64,000 bases of DNA from JACJWR01 sp964556255 (lineage in GTDB: Bacteria > Actinomycetota > Actinomycetes > S36-B12 > UBA10799). This document shows positions 1 through 9,439 of this stretch, piece by piece. The position numbers and the translations under genes are program-made. The DNA lies in the NCBI GenBank assembly GCA_964556255.1, contig CAZKVQ010000006.1, forward strand, positions 17,004 to 81,003. The letters run 5' to 3'. Numbering within the stretch: position 1 is the first letter of the stretch; every line of letters begins with the position of its first letter. The notes under the pieces are model-generated. The model made no database searches. It had not been told where the DNA came from and was given only the letters and a program-made list of their open reading frames with translations.

Positions 1-1217
1 GTGTGCACCTCATAGGCCGCCTGACCAGCATCTTCGAGGCTGAAGGTCTTCGACAGGGTGGGGTGGATCATGCCCTTGTCGATGAGGCGATTGGCCTCGA
101 AGGACTCCCGGTAGTTGGCGAAGTGAGAGCCGATGATGCGCTTGAGATTCATCCAGAAGTAGCGGTTGTCGTACTCGTGCATGTAGCCCGAGGTTGAGGC
201 GCAGGTGACGATCTTGCCGCCCTTGCGGGTGACGTAGACGCTCGCGCCGAAGGTTTCGCGTCCCGGATGCTCGAAGACGATGTCGATGTCCTCGCCCCCG
301 GTGAGGTCGCGGATATCCTTGCCGAAGCGACGCCACTCCTTGGGGTCCTGGGTCGTCTCGTCCTTCCAGAACTTGTAGCCGGCCTCGCGCCGGTTGATGA
401 TGTGCTCCGCGCCCATGGAACGCACGATGTCCGCCTTGTCGTCGCTGGAGACAACACAGACCGGGATGGCGCCGCCGTTGAGGGCGTACTGGGTGGCAAA
501 GGCGCCCAGACCGCCGGAGGCGCCCCAGATGAGGACGACGTCGCCCTGCTTCATGTCGCCACCGTTCACCGAGACGAGCTGACGGTAGGCCGTGGAGTTC
601 ACGAGTCCCGGGCTGGCGGCTTCCTCCCAGGTCAGGTGCTTGGGCTTGGGAAGCAGCTGGTTGCCCTTGACGATCGCAAGTTCGGCCATACCACCGAAGT
701 TCGTCTCGAAGCCCCAGATGCGCTGCTCCGGGTCGAGCATTGTGTCGTTGTGGCCGAACGGGGACTCGAGTTCGACCGACAGACAGTGGGCGACTACCTC
801 GTCGCCGGGCTGCCACACAGTAACGCCGGGCCCGGTGCGCAGAACGACACCGGCAAGGTCAGAACCGACGATGTGATAGGGCAGGTCGTGGCGTTTCGCG
901 GCCTCGGAAGTGCGGCCGTAGCGCTCCAGGAAGCTGAAGGTGCTCACCGGCTCGAAGATCGACGACCACACGGTGTTGTAGTTCACCGCGCTGGCCATGA
1001 CCGCCACCAGCGCCTCGCCGGGGGCGAGTTCGGGCACCGGTACCTCGTCGAGGTGTAGCGAGGAGCGCGGGTCCTTCTGGTTTGACGGCAGGCCGGCGAA
1101 CATCTCCTGCTCGTCCTTGTGAATCGTGACGGCTCGGTAGGTCTCCGGGATCTCGATGCTGGCAAAGTCCTCGCCGGGCGTGTCGCCGGCGAGGATGGCG
1201 TCGCGGATGTCCTGCAT
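1..1217 (-). CDS. ccr: Crotonyl-CoA carboxylase/reductase, C-terminus cut by window edge
   Basis: NADPH-dependent reductive carboxylation of crotonyl-CoA to ethylmalonyl-CoA, the key step of the ethylmalonyl-CoA pathway; it also supplies C4/C5 extender units. About 405 codons are visible, and the family is about 440-450 residues, so some 40 C-terminal residues lie left of base 1. The protein is very close to Streptomyces Ccr as I remember it: VHKDEQEMFAGL near the N-terminus, SAVNYNTVWSSIFEP, the MDR-family stretch FGHNDTMLDPEQRIWGFETN, the nucleotide-binding stretch IWGASGGLGAFATQ, and FEHPGRETFGASV. The ATG at 1217 is preceded by an AGGAGA-type ribosome site. The epimerase gene lies 153 bp upstream on the same strand, so the two probably serve one acyl-CoA route. 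Confidence 0.95.
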   Translation of the reverse strand, partial: MQDIRDAILAGDTPGEDFASIEIPETYRAVTIHKDEQEMFAGLPSNQKDPRSSLHLDEVPVPELAPGEALVAVMASAVNYNTVWSSIFEPVSTFSFLERYGRTSEAAKRHDLPYHIVGSDLAGVVLRTGPGVTVWQPGDEVVAHCLSVELESPFGHNDTMLDPEQRIWGFETNFGGMAELAIVKGNQLLPKPKHLTWEEAASPGLVNSTAYRQLVSVNGGDMKQGDVVLIWGASGGLGAFATQYALNGGAIPVCVVSSDDKADIVRSMGAEHIINRREAGYKFWKDETTQDPKEWRRFGKDIRDLTGGEDIDIVFEHPGRETFGASVYVTRKGGKIVTCASTSGYMHEYDNRYFWMNLKRIIGSHFANYRESFEANRLIDKGMIHPTLSKTFSLEDAGQAAYEVH

Positions 1218-1342
1218 TTCTCTCCTTGGGCGTCGTGCGCCGGTCTTGATCAGTCCGGTCGCCGGTTCTCTTCTTAGGAATCCTGTTCGGGTCGTGACTG
1301 CATTCTCCACCGCCGGGTCACAGCGGCCGCACACCCGGGTGG

Positions 1343-1357
1343 GGCGCCGTCGGCGCC
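1343..1357 (-). terminator. Short GC-rich inverted repeat after the epimerase gene
   Basis: GGCGCC-GTC-GGCGCC forms a 6-bp stem with a 3-nt loop, 14 nt past the epimerase stop. No T-run follows. It could be a weak terminator or only a GC-rich palindrome. Confidence 0.3.
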
Positions 1358-1370
1358 TCCCTCGGTTACC

Positions 1371-1817
1371 TCAGTGGTCCTCACCCGCTGGCTCGACTAG
1401 TTCCATGAGTACGCCACCGCAGTCCTTGGGGTGAGCGAAGTTGACCCGTGAGCCGGCGGTTCCGCGCTTCGGGGTGTCGTAGAGCACCCGGACCCCGGCA
1501 GCGCGGAGGGTGTCGGCGGCGAGCTCGATGTCGGTGACCCGCAGCGCCATCTGCTGTATGCCTTCGCCCTGCCGGGCGAGGAACTTGCCGATGGGCGAGT
1601 CCTCCCGCAACGGGGCAAGCAGTTGCAGGCAGGAGCCGGAGTCTCCCACCGCGACCATCGCCTCCCGCACCCCTTGCTCCTCATTGATCTCCTCGTGCAC
1701 CAACTCCATACCGAAGGCGCGGCCGTAGAAATCGATGGCGGCGTCCAAGTCGTTGACCGCCAGCCCGACGTGGTCGATGGCGATGACATACGGCGTGAAG
1801 TCTGCTGGAACGGCCAT
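1371..1817 (-). CDS. mce: Methylmalonyl-CoA epimerase
   Basis: Converts (2S)- to (2R)-methylmalonyl-CoA (some homologues also epimerise ethylmalonyl-CoA), feeding the B12-dependent mutases. The 148-residue product is a glyoxalase/bleomycin-resistance (VOC) fold: it opens with IDHVGLAVNDLDAAIDFY and carries the conserved metal-site stretches HVGLAV, QQMALRV and ELVEPAG. The ATG at 1817 has GAGGAG 5-10 nt upstream; the reading frame could extend further upstream, but that part has no homology I recognise. It is divergent from the thiolase gene, with a shared promoter region of about 150 bp (1818-1966), and lies upstream of ccr on the same strand. Confidence 0.92.
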   Translation of the reverse strand: MAVPADFTPYVIAIDHVGLAVNDLDAAIDFYGRAFGMELVHEEINEEQGVREAMVAVGDSGSCLQLLAPLREDSPIGKFLARQGEGIQQMALRVTDIELAADTLRAAGVRVLYDTPKRGTAGSRVNFAHPKDCGGVLMELVEPAGEDH

Positions 1818-1966
1818 AGTTGTCTCCTCGTTCTTTCGTCGTCGCCGGACGCACCGGCCAGGTCGGGGATAGGGCTTGCGCCGCACCCGAGGGGCGACGT
1901 CCGAAGGTGTTCCCCTTGCTCGTTATGGTGACAGCACCACTTCGTTGCTCGAGACCGGAGGTCCCC

Positions 1967-3148
1967 ATGTCGGGAAATGTCATTGTCGCTGGTGCCCGGA
2001 CCCCGATGGGTCGGCTGCTCGGTTCGCTCAAGGGATTCTCTGCTGCGGAGCTCGGCGGCGTTGCCATCGCAGGCGCATTGGAGCGGTCGGGCGTCGCCCC
2101 CGATCAGGTCGACTACGTGATCATGGGCCATGTGCTGCAGGCCGGTACCGGACAGATGAGCGCCCGCCAGGCCGCGGTCGCCGCCGGCATCCCGATGTCG
2201 ACACCGGCCCTGACCGTCAACAAGGTCTGCCTCTCCGGTATCGATGCCATCGCGTTGGCCGACCAACTCGTGCGCGCCGGGGAATTCGAGATCGTCGTGG
2301 CCGGTGGCATGGAGTCCATGACGAACGCGCCGCACCTGCTCATGGGATCCCGCGAGGGCGTGAAGTACGGCGACTGGAAGGCCATCGACTCGATGGCCTT
2401 CGACGGCCTCACCTGCGCCATCGACAACTGCGCGATGGGTGAGTCCACCGAGAGGTATAACTCGCGGTACGACTTCACCCGAGCCGACCAGGACGAACTC
2501 AGCGCGCGGTCGCATCAGCGCGCCGCCGCCGCGACCGCCTCGGGGGCCTTGGCCGAGGAGATCGTCCCGGTGGAGATCCCGCAGCGCAAGGGTGATCCGA
2601 TCATCTTCGAGACGGATGAGGGCATCCGCGGCGAGACCACGGCCGAGACCTTGGCCAAGTTGCGGCCTTCGTTCGCGAAGGACGGCACCATCACCGCGGG
2701 AAATGCCTCGCAGATCTCCGACGGGGCCGCCGCTGTTGTGGTGATGAGCAAGGAGAAGGCGGAGTCGCTGGGGCTGGAATGGCTGGCAGAGATCGGCGCA
2801 CACGGCGTGGTGGCCGGCCCCGACGCGTCGCTGCACCTTCAGCCCGCCGAGGCAATCCTCGCCGCCTGTAAGAAGCAGGGTGTGGACGTCTCCGACATCG
2901 ATCTCTTCGAGATCAATGAGGCCTTCGCCGCGGTCGGGCTCGCCTCCTCGGAGCGACTCGGCGTCGATGCGGAGATCGTGAACGTCAACGGTGGCGCCAT
3001 CGCCCTCGGGCATCCGCTGGGTATGTCCGGCGCTCGGATCGTGCTGTCGCTGGCATTGGAGCTCAAGCGTCGCGGCGGCGGCCTGGGTGCTGCTGCACTC
3101 TGCGGTGGTGGCGGTCAGGGCGACGCGCTGCTGATCACGGTTCCCTAG
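1967..3148 (+). CDS. Acetyl-CoA C-acetyltransferase (thiolase)
   Basis: Condenses two acetyl-CoA to acetoacetyl-CoA, or cleaves 3-ketoacyl-CoA. The 393-residue length is typical for the biosynthetic thiolase family. The active-site set is complete: nucleophilic Cys88 in NKVCLSG, His349 in ALGHPLG and Cys379 in LCGGGGQGD, plus NEAFAAV. The start at 1967 has a GGAGGT ribosome site 5 nt upstream; a longer in-frame extension exists but has no such site. Beside ccr and mce, it plausibly supplies acetoacetyl-CoA to the ethylmalonyl-CoA or polyhydroxybutyrate branch. The substrate chain length cannot be read from the sequence. Confidence 0.93.
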   Translation: MSGNVIVAGARTPMGRLLGSLKGFSAAELGGVAIAGALERSGVAPDQVDYVIMGHVLQAGTGQMSARQAAVAAGIPMSTPALTVNKVCLSGIDAIALADQLVRAGEFEIVVAGGMESMTNAPHLLMGSREGVKYGDWKAIDSMAFDGLTCAIDNCAMGESTERYNSRYDFTRADQDELSARSHQRAAAATASGALAEEIVPVEIPQRKGDPIIFETDEGIRGETTAETLAKLRPSFAKDGTITAGNASQISDGAAAVVVMSKEKAESLGLEWLAEIGAHGVVAGPDASLHLQPAEAILAACKKQGVDVSDIDLFEINEAFAAVGLASSERLGVDAEIVNVNGGAIALGHPLGMSGARIVLSLALELKRRGGGLGAAALCGGGGQGDALLITVP

Positions 3149-3169
3149 CACCCGTAAACCGTCGTCAGG

Positions 3170-3191
3170 CCTGGGCCGTGTGCGGCCCGGG
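3170..3191 (+). terminator. Hairpin after the thiolase gene
   Basis: CCTGGGCCG-TGTG-CGGCCCGGG can form a 9-bp stem with one T-G wobble and a 4-nt loop, 22 nt after the thiolase stop and before meaB. It probably separates the two units. No U-tract follows. Confidence 0.5.
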
Positions 3192-3233
3192 ACCGAACTG
3201 ACATGTCACGGCACGGCTCTACGGAGGTTCTTA

Positions 3234-4193
3234 ATGGTGCGATCGGTCGACGTCGGCGATCTGGTCTCACGAGCGCGAGGGGGCGATCCGCGCGCGGTCG
3301 CGCGGCTGATCTCCCTCGTTGAGGACGCTTCGGGACATCTGCGCGAGGTGAGTGCCGCGCTGGCGCCCTTCGCGGGCAAGGCCCACATTGTCGGGCTGAC
3401 GGGTTCCCCGGGGGTTGGGAAGTCGACCACGACGTCGGCCCTGGTCAGTGCCTACCGCGCCGAGGGCAAGCGGGTCGGCGTCCTGGCCGTGGATCCATCG
3501 TCGCCGTTCTCCGGTGGTGCCCTGCTCGGCGACCGGGTTCGGATGCAGGACCACGCCCTCGACCCGGACGTCTACATCCGTTCGATGGCGAGCCGCGGTC
3601 ACCTGGGCGGCCTCGCCTGGTCCACTCCGCAGGCGCTGCGGGTGTTGGAGGGTGCTGGCTGCGAGGTGATCCTGCTGGAGACGGTCGGCGTCGGGCAGTC
3701 GGAGGTCGAGGTCGTCGGCGTGGCAGACACCGTCGTGGTGCTGCTTGCACCGGGCATGGGCGACGGTATCCAGGCCGCCAAGGCGGGGATCCTGGAGATC
3801 GGCGACATCTTCGTGGTCAACAAGGCGGACCGGGACGGCGCTGACGCCACCGCGCGGGAACTGCGCCACATGATCCGGCTCAGCGAGCGAGAGGCGGGGG
3901 ATTGGCGGCCGCCGGTGCTGAAGACCGTGGCCTCGCGTGGTGACGGAGTCGAGGAACTGGTCGAAGAGATCGGTAAGCATGAACGGTGGGCACGCGACAG
4001 CGGTGCGGGGCTGCAACGTCGGCAGCGGCGCGCTGCCGATGAGGTGGAAGCCATCGCCGACACGCAACTCCGCCGGCGGTTGGTGGCGGACAAGGCATTG
4101 CTGGCCGATCTGTCGTTGCGGGTGGCGGGCGGCTTGACGGATCCGTACTCGGCTGCAGATGAGCTACTGGCGGCCGCGGGCTTGATCGACTAG
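3234..4193 (+). CDS. meaB: MeaB/ArgK-family GTPase, chaperone of the B12-dependent mutase
   Basis: G3E-type P-loop GTPase that gates loading of adenosylcobalamin into acyl-CoA mutases and protects them from inactivation. The product is 319 residues. Walker A is GSPGVGKST (residues 57-65); VDPSSPFSGGALLGDRVRM is the family signature; ETVGVGQSE holds the switch region and VNKAD the guanine-specificity motif. The start at 3234 has ACGGAGG 7 nt upstream, and an upstream in-frame extension is rejected for lack of such a site. It ends 19 bp before the mutase gene on the same strand, which supports a dedicated chaperone-client pair. Confidence 0.94.
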   Translation: MVRSVDVGDLVSRARGGDPRAVARLISLVEDASGHLREVSAALAPFAGKAHIVGLTGSPGVGKSTTTSALVSAYRAEGKRVGVLAVDPSSPFSGGALLGDRVRMQDHALDPDVYIRSMASRGHLGGLAWSTPQALRVLEGAGCEVILLETVGVGQSEVEVVGVADTVVVLLAPGMGDGIQAAKAGILEIGDIFVVNKADRDGADATARELRHMIRLSEREAGDWRPPVLKTVASRGDGVEELVEEIGKHERWARDSGAGLQRRQRRAADEVEAIADTQLRRRLVADKALLADLSLRVAGGLTDPYSAADELLAAAGLID

Positions 4194-4212
4194 CCGCTAA
4201 GGTAGGGCCACA

Positions 4213-5909
4213 ATGGACGCTGCAGAGATCGACGCGGGTCGTCAGCGCTGGCAGGAGCGCTATGAGGCTTCGCGCGCCAAGGGCCAGGTTCGGCAAGCCG
4301 ATTTCACCACCCTGAGCGGCATGGAGGTGGACCCGGTATACGGTCCGCCGGCCGACACCGATTACCCAGGCTTCGAGCGCATCGGCTGGCCGGGCGAGTA
4401 CCCGTTCACGCGCGGCTTGTACCCCGCTGGTTACCGGGGTCGAACCTGGACGATTCGGCAGTTCGCCGGCTTCGGCAATGCGCAACAGACCAACGAGCGG
4501 TACCGGATGATTCTGGCCAGCGGCGGTGGGGGGCTCTCGGTGGCCTTTGACATGCCGACCCTGATGGGGCGTGACTCAGATGAGGAACTGGCCCTGGGAG
4601 AGGTCGGCCACTGTGGTGTCGCGATTGACTCGGCGGCGGACATGGACGTGCTCTTCGAGGGCATCCCGCTGGGCGACACCACTACGTCGATGACGATCTC
4701 CGGTCCCGCGGTGCCGATCTTCTGCATGTATGTGGTGGCCGCGGAACGGCAGGGATTCTCGCCGGCGCAGTTGGACGGCACTCTGCAGACGGACATCTTC
4801 AAGGAGTACATCGCCCAGAAGGAGTGGATCTTCCCGGCGGAGCCCCACCTCCGCCTCATCGGTGACCTGATGGAGTACACCAATGCCGAGATGCCGCGAT
4901 ACAAGCCCCTGAGCGTCTCCGGCTACCACATTCGCGAGGCCGGTGCGACCGCCGCTCAGGAGCTGGCCTTCACCCTTGCTGACGGATTCGGTTACGTCGA
5001 GTTGGGCCTGTCACGAGGCCTGGACATCAACAGTTTCGCGCCCGGATTGTCCTTCTTCTTCGACGCCCACATCGACTTCTTCGAGGAGATCGCGAAGTTC
5101 CGTGCCGCCCGGCGCATCTGGGCGCGCTGGCTGCGCGACGTCTACGGCGCGACCGACGAGCGGGCGATGTGGCTGCGCTTCCACACCCAGACGGCCGGCG
5201 TTTCGTTAACCGCTCCACAGCCGGACAACAACATCGTCCGCACGGCCATCGAGGCGTTGGCGGGCGNNNNNNNNNNCACACCAACGCCCTCGATGAGGTC
5301 CTCGCGCTGCCGTCCGCAAAGGCCGCCGAGATCGCCCTACGCACCCAGCAGGTGATCATGGCCGAGACGGGCGTCACCAACGTGGCCGACCCGTTGGGCG
5401 GTTCCTGGTACATCGAGGCGCTGACGGACCGCATCGAGGCGGAGGCCGAAGCGATCTTCGCGAAGATCATTAAGATGGGTGGCTCCACCGAGGACAACCC
5501 GCACCCGATCGGTGCCGTCACCGCGGGCCTGCTGCACGGTATCGACGATGGCTGGTTCACCGGCGAGATCGCGGAGTCCGCCTACCAGTACCAATTGGCG
5601 GTGGAAGACGGTCGCAAGCACCAGGTCGGGGTCACCATCCACGATGACGCCATCGAATCGCCGCTGGAGATCCTTCGGATCAGCCACGAGGTCGAGCGCG
5701 CGCAGGTCGCGGAGTTGGCGGTCAGGCGGCTCGCTCGGGACGAAATTGCCGTGGAGCTCGCGTTGCGTGCAATGGTCGAGGCCGCGGCCACCGATGCCAA
5801 CCTGGTGCCCTTCATGATCGAGGCGGCCCGGCATGAGGCGACCCTCGGCGAGATTTGCGGAGCCCTGCGCGAGGTCTGGGGAGAGTACCGGGAGCCAGCT
5901 CGGATCTGA
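4213..5909 (+). CDS. icmA: Acyl-CoA mutase large subunit, isobutyryl-CoA mutase type; interrupted by an assembly gap
   Basis: Adenosylcobalamin-dependent carbon-skeleton mutase, catalytic TIM-barrel subunit without a cobalamin-binding domain, so it needs a separate small subunit that is not in this window. The first half reads in one frame to 5266, then ten Ns, then another frame from 5277. Family conservation (VLGGTxSL before HTNALDE) predicts 23 missing bases, which restores one frame of about 569 residues, close to Streptomyces IcmA (566). At the two positions that separate the families, Phe84 (IRQFAGF) and Gln202 (IAQKEW) match Phe80 and Gln198 of isobutyryl-CoA mutase, not the Tyr and Arg of methylmalonyl-CoA mutase. 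An automatic label of methylmalonyl-CoA mutase would probably be wrong. meaB precedes it. Confidence 0.88.
5267..5276. other. Assembly gap (10 N) inside the mutase gene
   Basis: The N-run length is a placeholder. Conserved residues on both sides imply 23 real bases here, so the apparent frameshift is an artefact. Confidence 0.97.
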
Positions 5910-6038
5910 GGTCGAGGTTCTACGCTGGCGGCGTTCGACGGCCGGTAATGGTACTGCGCCAAGCCCGGACGATTGGCGAACATCCGTTCTGCGGACCGCG
6001 GAGTTGAAGCCGCGGCTACTGGTGTCAGAATGGCCACC

Positions 6039-7001
6039 ATGAGTTCTCCTTCACGTCCTCCCACCGGTGGCATCAATCCCACCGCCCTCCGCGGGGCGGT
6101 CGATCTCGGTGCCCTTGCCAAAGCGCGTGAGGCCAAGGCCGCCAGTGCGGCCAGGGCGGCCTCGGGAGCTCCCAGCTACGTCATCGATGTAACGACGGCA
6201 GAGTTCCAGAGCAAGGTGCTCGAGCAATCGCTGAACGTTCCGGTAGTGCTGGACCTCTGGGCGGACTGGTGCGGCCCGTGCAAGCAGCTCACCCCAGTGC
6301 TGGAGCAACTGGCCGACGAGTATGCGGGGCGTTTCCTGCTCGCGAAGGTCGACGTCGATGCTGAGCCCCAGATCGCCGAGGCCTTCCAGGTGCAGAGCAT
6401 CCCCAGCGTCTTCGCCGTGGTCAAGGCTCAGCCGATCCCGCTGTTCCAGGGTGCCGTTCCGCTGGCCCAGGCCCGACAGTTCATCGACGAGTTGCTGAAA
6501 GTCGCCGCCGACAATGGTGTCGCCGGCACTGTCGGTGGAGCGCCCGAGGCCCCAGTGGACGAACCTGCGACTGCCGCGGAGGACGACGGGGACGAGCGGC
6601 TCGACGCTGCTGCCGACGCGATCGCCGAAGGGGACTGGGACGCGGCCGAGTCGGTGTACGCGCAGATCCTCGCGGACAACCCCGCAGACGCGGATGCAAA
6701 GGCGGGAACCCTGCTGGTCCGGTTGCAGCGGCGTGTCGACGGGCTCGATTTCACCGCTGTGGTGCAGGCGAGCGACGAGGATCCCGGCAACGTGGACAAG
6801 GCCATCCCGGCGGCCGATGTCGATCTGGCCAATGGTGACGCCGAGCGTGGCTACGCCAGGCTCATCCAGGCTGTCCGGCTGGCGGGTGGCGATGATCGAG
6901 ACCGGGCGCGGGCCGCGCTGATCGAACTGTTCGAATTGGCCCCGCATGATGACCCCGGGGTCCAGAAGGCCCGACGGGACCTCGCAGCTGCTCTCTTCTG
7001 A
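6039..7001 (+). CDS. Thioredoxin-domain protein with TPR-like C-terminus (CnoX/YbbN-like)
   Basis: Cytosolic redox co-chaperone-like protein of 320 residues. After an Ala-rich N-terminus there is a thioredoxin domain (about 46-155) with a full WCGPC motif at 77-81 and the cis-proline in IPSVFAV. An acidic linker (about 165-200) leads to a helical C-terminus with TPR-like repeats (AIAEGDWDAAESVYAQILA). Actinobacterial relatives are annotated as tetratricopeptide thioredoxins. Two in-frame ATGs lie 9 nt apart (6030 and 6039). Neither has a clear ribosome site, and TACTGG 7 nt before 6030 resembles the leaderless -10 seen elsewhere here, so 6030 is a fair alternative. The 5910-6029 stretch shows nothing else. 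Confidence 0.88.
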   Translation: MSSPSRPPTGGINPTALRGAVDLGALAKAREAKAASAARAASGAPSYVIDVTTAEFQSKVLEQSLNVPVVLDLWADWCGPCKQLTPVLEQLADEYAGRFLLAKVDVDAEPQIAEAFQVQSIPSVFAVVKAQPIPLFQGAVPLAQARQFIDELLKVAADNGVAGTVGGAPEAPVDEPATAAEDDGDERLDAAADAIAEGDWDAAESVYAQILADNPADADAKAGTLLVRLQRRVDGLDFTAVVQASDEDPGNVDKAIPAADVDLANGDAERGYARLIQAVRLAGGDDRDRARAALIELFELAPHDDPGVQKARRDLAAALF

Positions 7002-7059
7002 CGGCATCCGCCGCCTGTCGAGTCCGTAACCCTGTCCAATCCGTGGCGCTTTCGAGACC

Positions 7060-8715
7060 ATGACCGCCTCGATGCGCACCGAAGGCCTCACTATCGCCGC
7101 GGGCTCTCGAATTCTCGCCAGCGGGATCGACGTCGACCTCGGTCCGGGTGACCGAATCGGTGTCGTGGGGGACAACGGCTGCGGGAAGTCGACCCTGCTC
7201 CAGGTGCTGGCGGGGCTTCAGCCGCCGACCGACGGTGGCGTCATCGTCTCGCCCAGCACGGCGGCGATCGGCTACCTGCCGCAATTGCGCAGTCAGGACT
7301 GTCCCCCCGGCACCACGGTGTGGCAGGTCCTGAGTACCCGAACCGGGGTCGCGCAGGCTCAGGCGGAACTGGAGTCCGCCGCCCGATCGCTGGCCGAGGG
7401 CGGCCCGGAGGGGGCCTACGTCGACTCCCTGGCCCGTTGGTAATCCCTGGGAGGCGCCTACCTGGAGCAGCGGGCGTAACGGGTGCTGGCGGACATCGGT
7501 CTGGCCGTAGACCTGGATCGAGGTTCCGACACCCTATCCGGAGGGGAGGCCGCGAGGTTGGGTCTCGCGGGGATCCTGCTCAGCTCCTACGACGTGCTTC
7601 TCCTGGACGAACCGACCAACGATCTGGACCGTGCCGGCCTGGCCTGGCTCCGGGCATTCGTAACGAATTCATCGTCGGCGATTGCGGTAGTGAGCCATGA
7701 CCGGCAGTTCCTGGCCGACGTCTGTACGGGGATTCTCGAGTTCGACTCCGCCTTGGAGCGGGTGGAGTTCTTCCACGGTGGCTACGACGCCTGGGTGGTC
7801 GAACGGTCGCGTGCCCGGGCGCACGCCGAGGAGGACTATCAACGCTACGAGGAGCGGCGCGCCGACCTGGCCGCCCAAGCGCAGCACGCCCGAGAGTCGG
7901 CGGGACGGGGCGCGCGGCACGCCGACCGTGCCTATCGCTCCGGACGCGTGGACAAGGTCACCCGCGACCGGATGCGCGACGGGGCCACCGGAGGTGGGTC
8001 GCGCGCCGGCCGCTTGGAGCGCGCGCTGGATTCGATGGCAGAGGTACGTCAGCCGCGCCGGCAGTGGCAGTTGCGGCTGGACTTAGCGGGCGGCACGAGC
8101 GCAGCCGACGCGTTGGTGACGCTGCGGGATGCGGTGGGCGATCAGCCGGGTTTCCCGTTGGCACCGGTCAGCCTCACAATTCACCGGGGTGACCGAGTGC
8201 TGCTGCGCGGACCCAACGGGTCGGGGAAGTCAACCCTGCTCAGGATGGTCACAGGGGACCTGTCGCTACGCGCTGGCACTCGTGGAACGGGAGTCGGAGT
8301 CCAGATGGGTGTGGTGGATCAGCTGAGAAGTTCCCTGACGACCGACCAGGACAGGTCCGCTGTGGCAGCCGTGCGTGACCGGACCGGGCTCACCGAAGAG
8401 GAAAGTCGCACGCTGCTGGCGAAGTTCGGCATCACGGTCGACGAAGCACTGCGGCCTTGGGGATCCCTGTCTGAGGGGGAACGCACCCGGGTGATGCTGT
8501 CTGTGCTCACGGTCTCCCAGGACGATCTGCTGGTCCTGGACGAACCTACGAATCACTGCGACATCAGCGCCATCGAGGCCCTGCAGTCGGCGCTCATGGC
8601 CTACCCGGGAGCCCTCGTCGTCGTCAGTCACGATTCCCGGTTCGTCGATGCCGTCAGTTGGACGCGGATCATCGACATTGAGGACGCACGCCTCATCCCG
8701 GCGATCACCGCATGA
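7060..8715 (+). pseudogene. ABC-F family ATPase, broken by two in-frame TAA codons
   Basis: Tandem ABC ATPase of the ABC-F group (ribosome-associated; some members protect against ribosome-targeting antibiotics). One frame of 552 codons spans both domains. Domain 1 has Walker A GDNGCGKST, signature LSGGEAAR and Walker B LLLDEPTNDLD. Domain 2 has GPNGSGKST, LSEGERTR and LVLDEPTNHCD. Two TAA codons (7441-7443 and 7477-7479) interrupt domain 1 between Walker A and the signature; each could come from GAA by a single G-to-T change. Everything after them is intact, with no frameshift. A GTG at 7483 could restart translation, but that product would lack the first Walker A. Either recent decay or sequence error. 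It converges on gatD with 10 bp between stops. Confidence 0.85.
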
Positions 8716-8725
8716 ATAGTGAGAT

Positions 8726-9439
8726 TCAGGAGTTCCAGCGTTCGCCTAGCACTGTCCGCAGGCGTTCTTCCCGCAAGGCGTCGACCTCCGGCTGCTCCAG
8801 TGCCGGCAGGTCCTCCCCGATGCACCACCCGAGGAGCGTGTCGGCCAGCCGGGGGTTGCGCGCCAGGCCGGGTCCATGCAGGTAGGTGCCCACGATGTGG
8901 CCCGAGACGGCACCCTCGGTACCGTCGCCGTTTCCCACACCGGCGAGGACCCTGGCCAGCGGGGCGACGTCCGGCCCTCGATGGGTGGCGCCGCCGTGGT
9001 TCTCGTACCCGGAGAGCCGAGGTAGGTCCAGCGACACTGGGTCGGCGGCAAGTTCGCCCACGGCGCGTGTCGGCAGTCGATCAGTCCTGATATCGATCAG
9101 ATCGAGGCCGGGGGCAGGCTGACCTTGGCCGTCGGGGAAGTACTCACCGAGGAGTTGGTATCCCGCGCAGACTGCCAGCACAGCGGCCCCGTTGTCCACG
9201 GCTGTGTGGAGGGAGCCATCTTCCCTGATCGCCCGTGCGGCCGCGGTCTGGGCGGTGTCCTCGCCACCCCCGAGCACGTAGAGGTCACCCGATACCGGGA
9301 TCGGTTCGCCCGCAGCCACTTCGACGACATCGACATCAATGCCTCGAAGTCGCGCTTGGTGGCGCAGGGCTTGTACGTTGCCGGCGTCGCCGTATGTGCC
9401 CAGCAGGGTGGCATAGATGGAAACGATGCATACCGTCAT
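8726..9439 (-). CDS. gatD: Lipid II isoglutaminyl synthase, glutaminase subunit GatD
   Basis: Type I glutamine amidotransferase that supplies ammonia to MurT for amidation of the stem-peptide D-glutamate of lipid II. The product is 237 residues. Nucleophile Cys91 sits in AVCAGYQLLGEYF, and the catalytic His is in GTYLHGPGLARNP. The opening VSIYATLLGTYGDAGN is diagnostic for GatD. The ATG overlaps the murT stop as ATGA, so translation is coupled and the subunits are made together. Confidence 0.94.
   Translation of the reverse strand: MTVCIVSIYATLLGTYGDAGNVQALRHQARLRGIDVDVVEVAAGEPIPVSGDLYVLGGGEDTAQTAAARAIREDGSLHTAVDNGAAVLAVCAGYQLLGEYFPDGQGQPAPGLDLIDIRTDRLPTRAVGELAADPVSLDLPRLSGYENHGGATHRGPDVAPLARVLAGVGNGDGTEGAVSGHIVGTYLHGPGLARNPRLADTLLGWCIGEDLPALEQPEVDALREERLRTVLGERWNS

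Noticed and set aside
1397..3151. 584-residue minus-strand reading frame over the thiolase gene
   Set aside because: It is antisense to a thiolase with full catalytic motifs; the His/Gly/Arg-rich product has no recognisable domain and is a GC-rich shadow.
7060..7443. A separate short ATPase gene
   Set aside because: It ends between Walker A and the signature, and the rest of the domain follows in the same frame, so it is the 5' part of one broken gene.
7441..7479. TAA reassigned to a sense codon
   Set aside because: Other genes here, such as the GH57 and acyltransferase genes, end in TAA, and only one gene has internal TAA codons.
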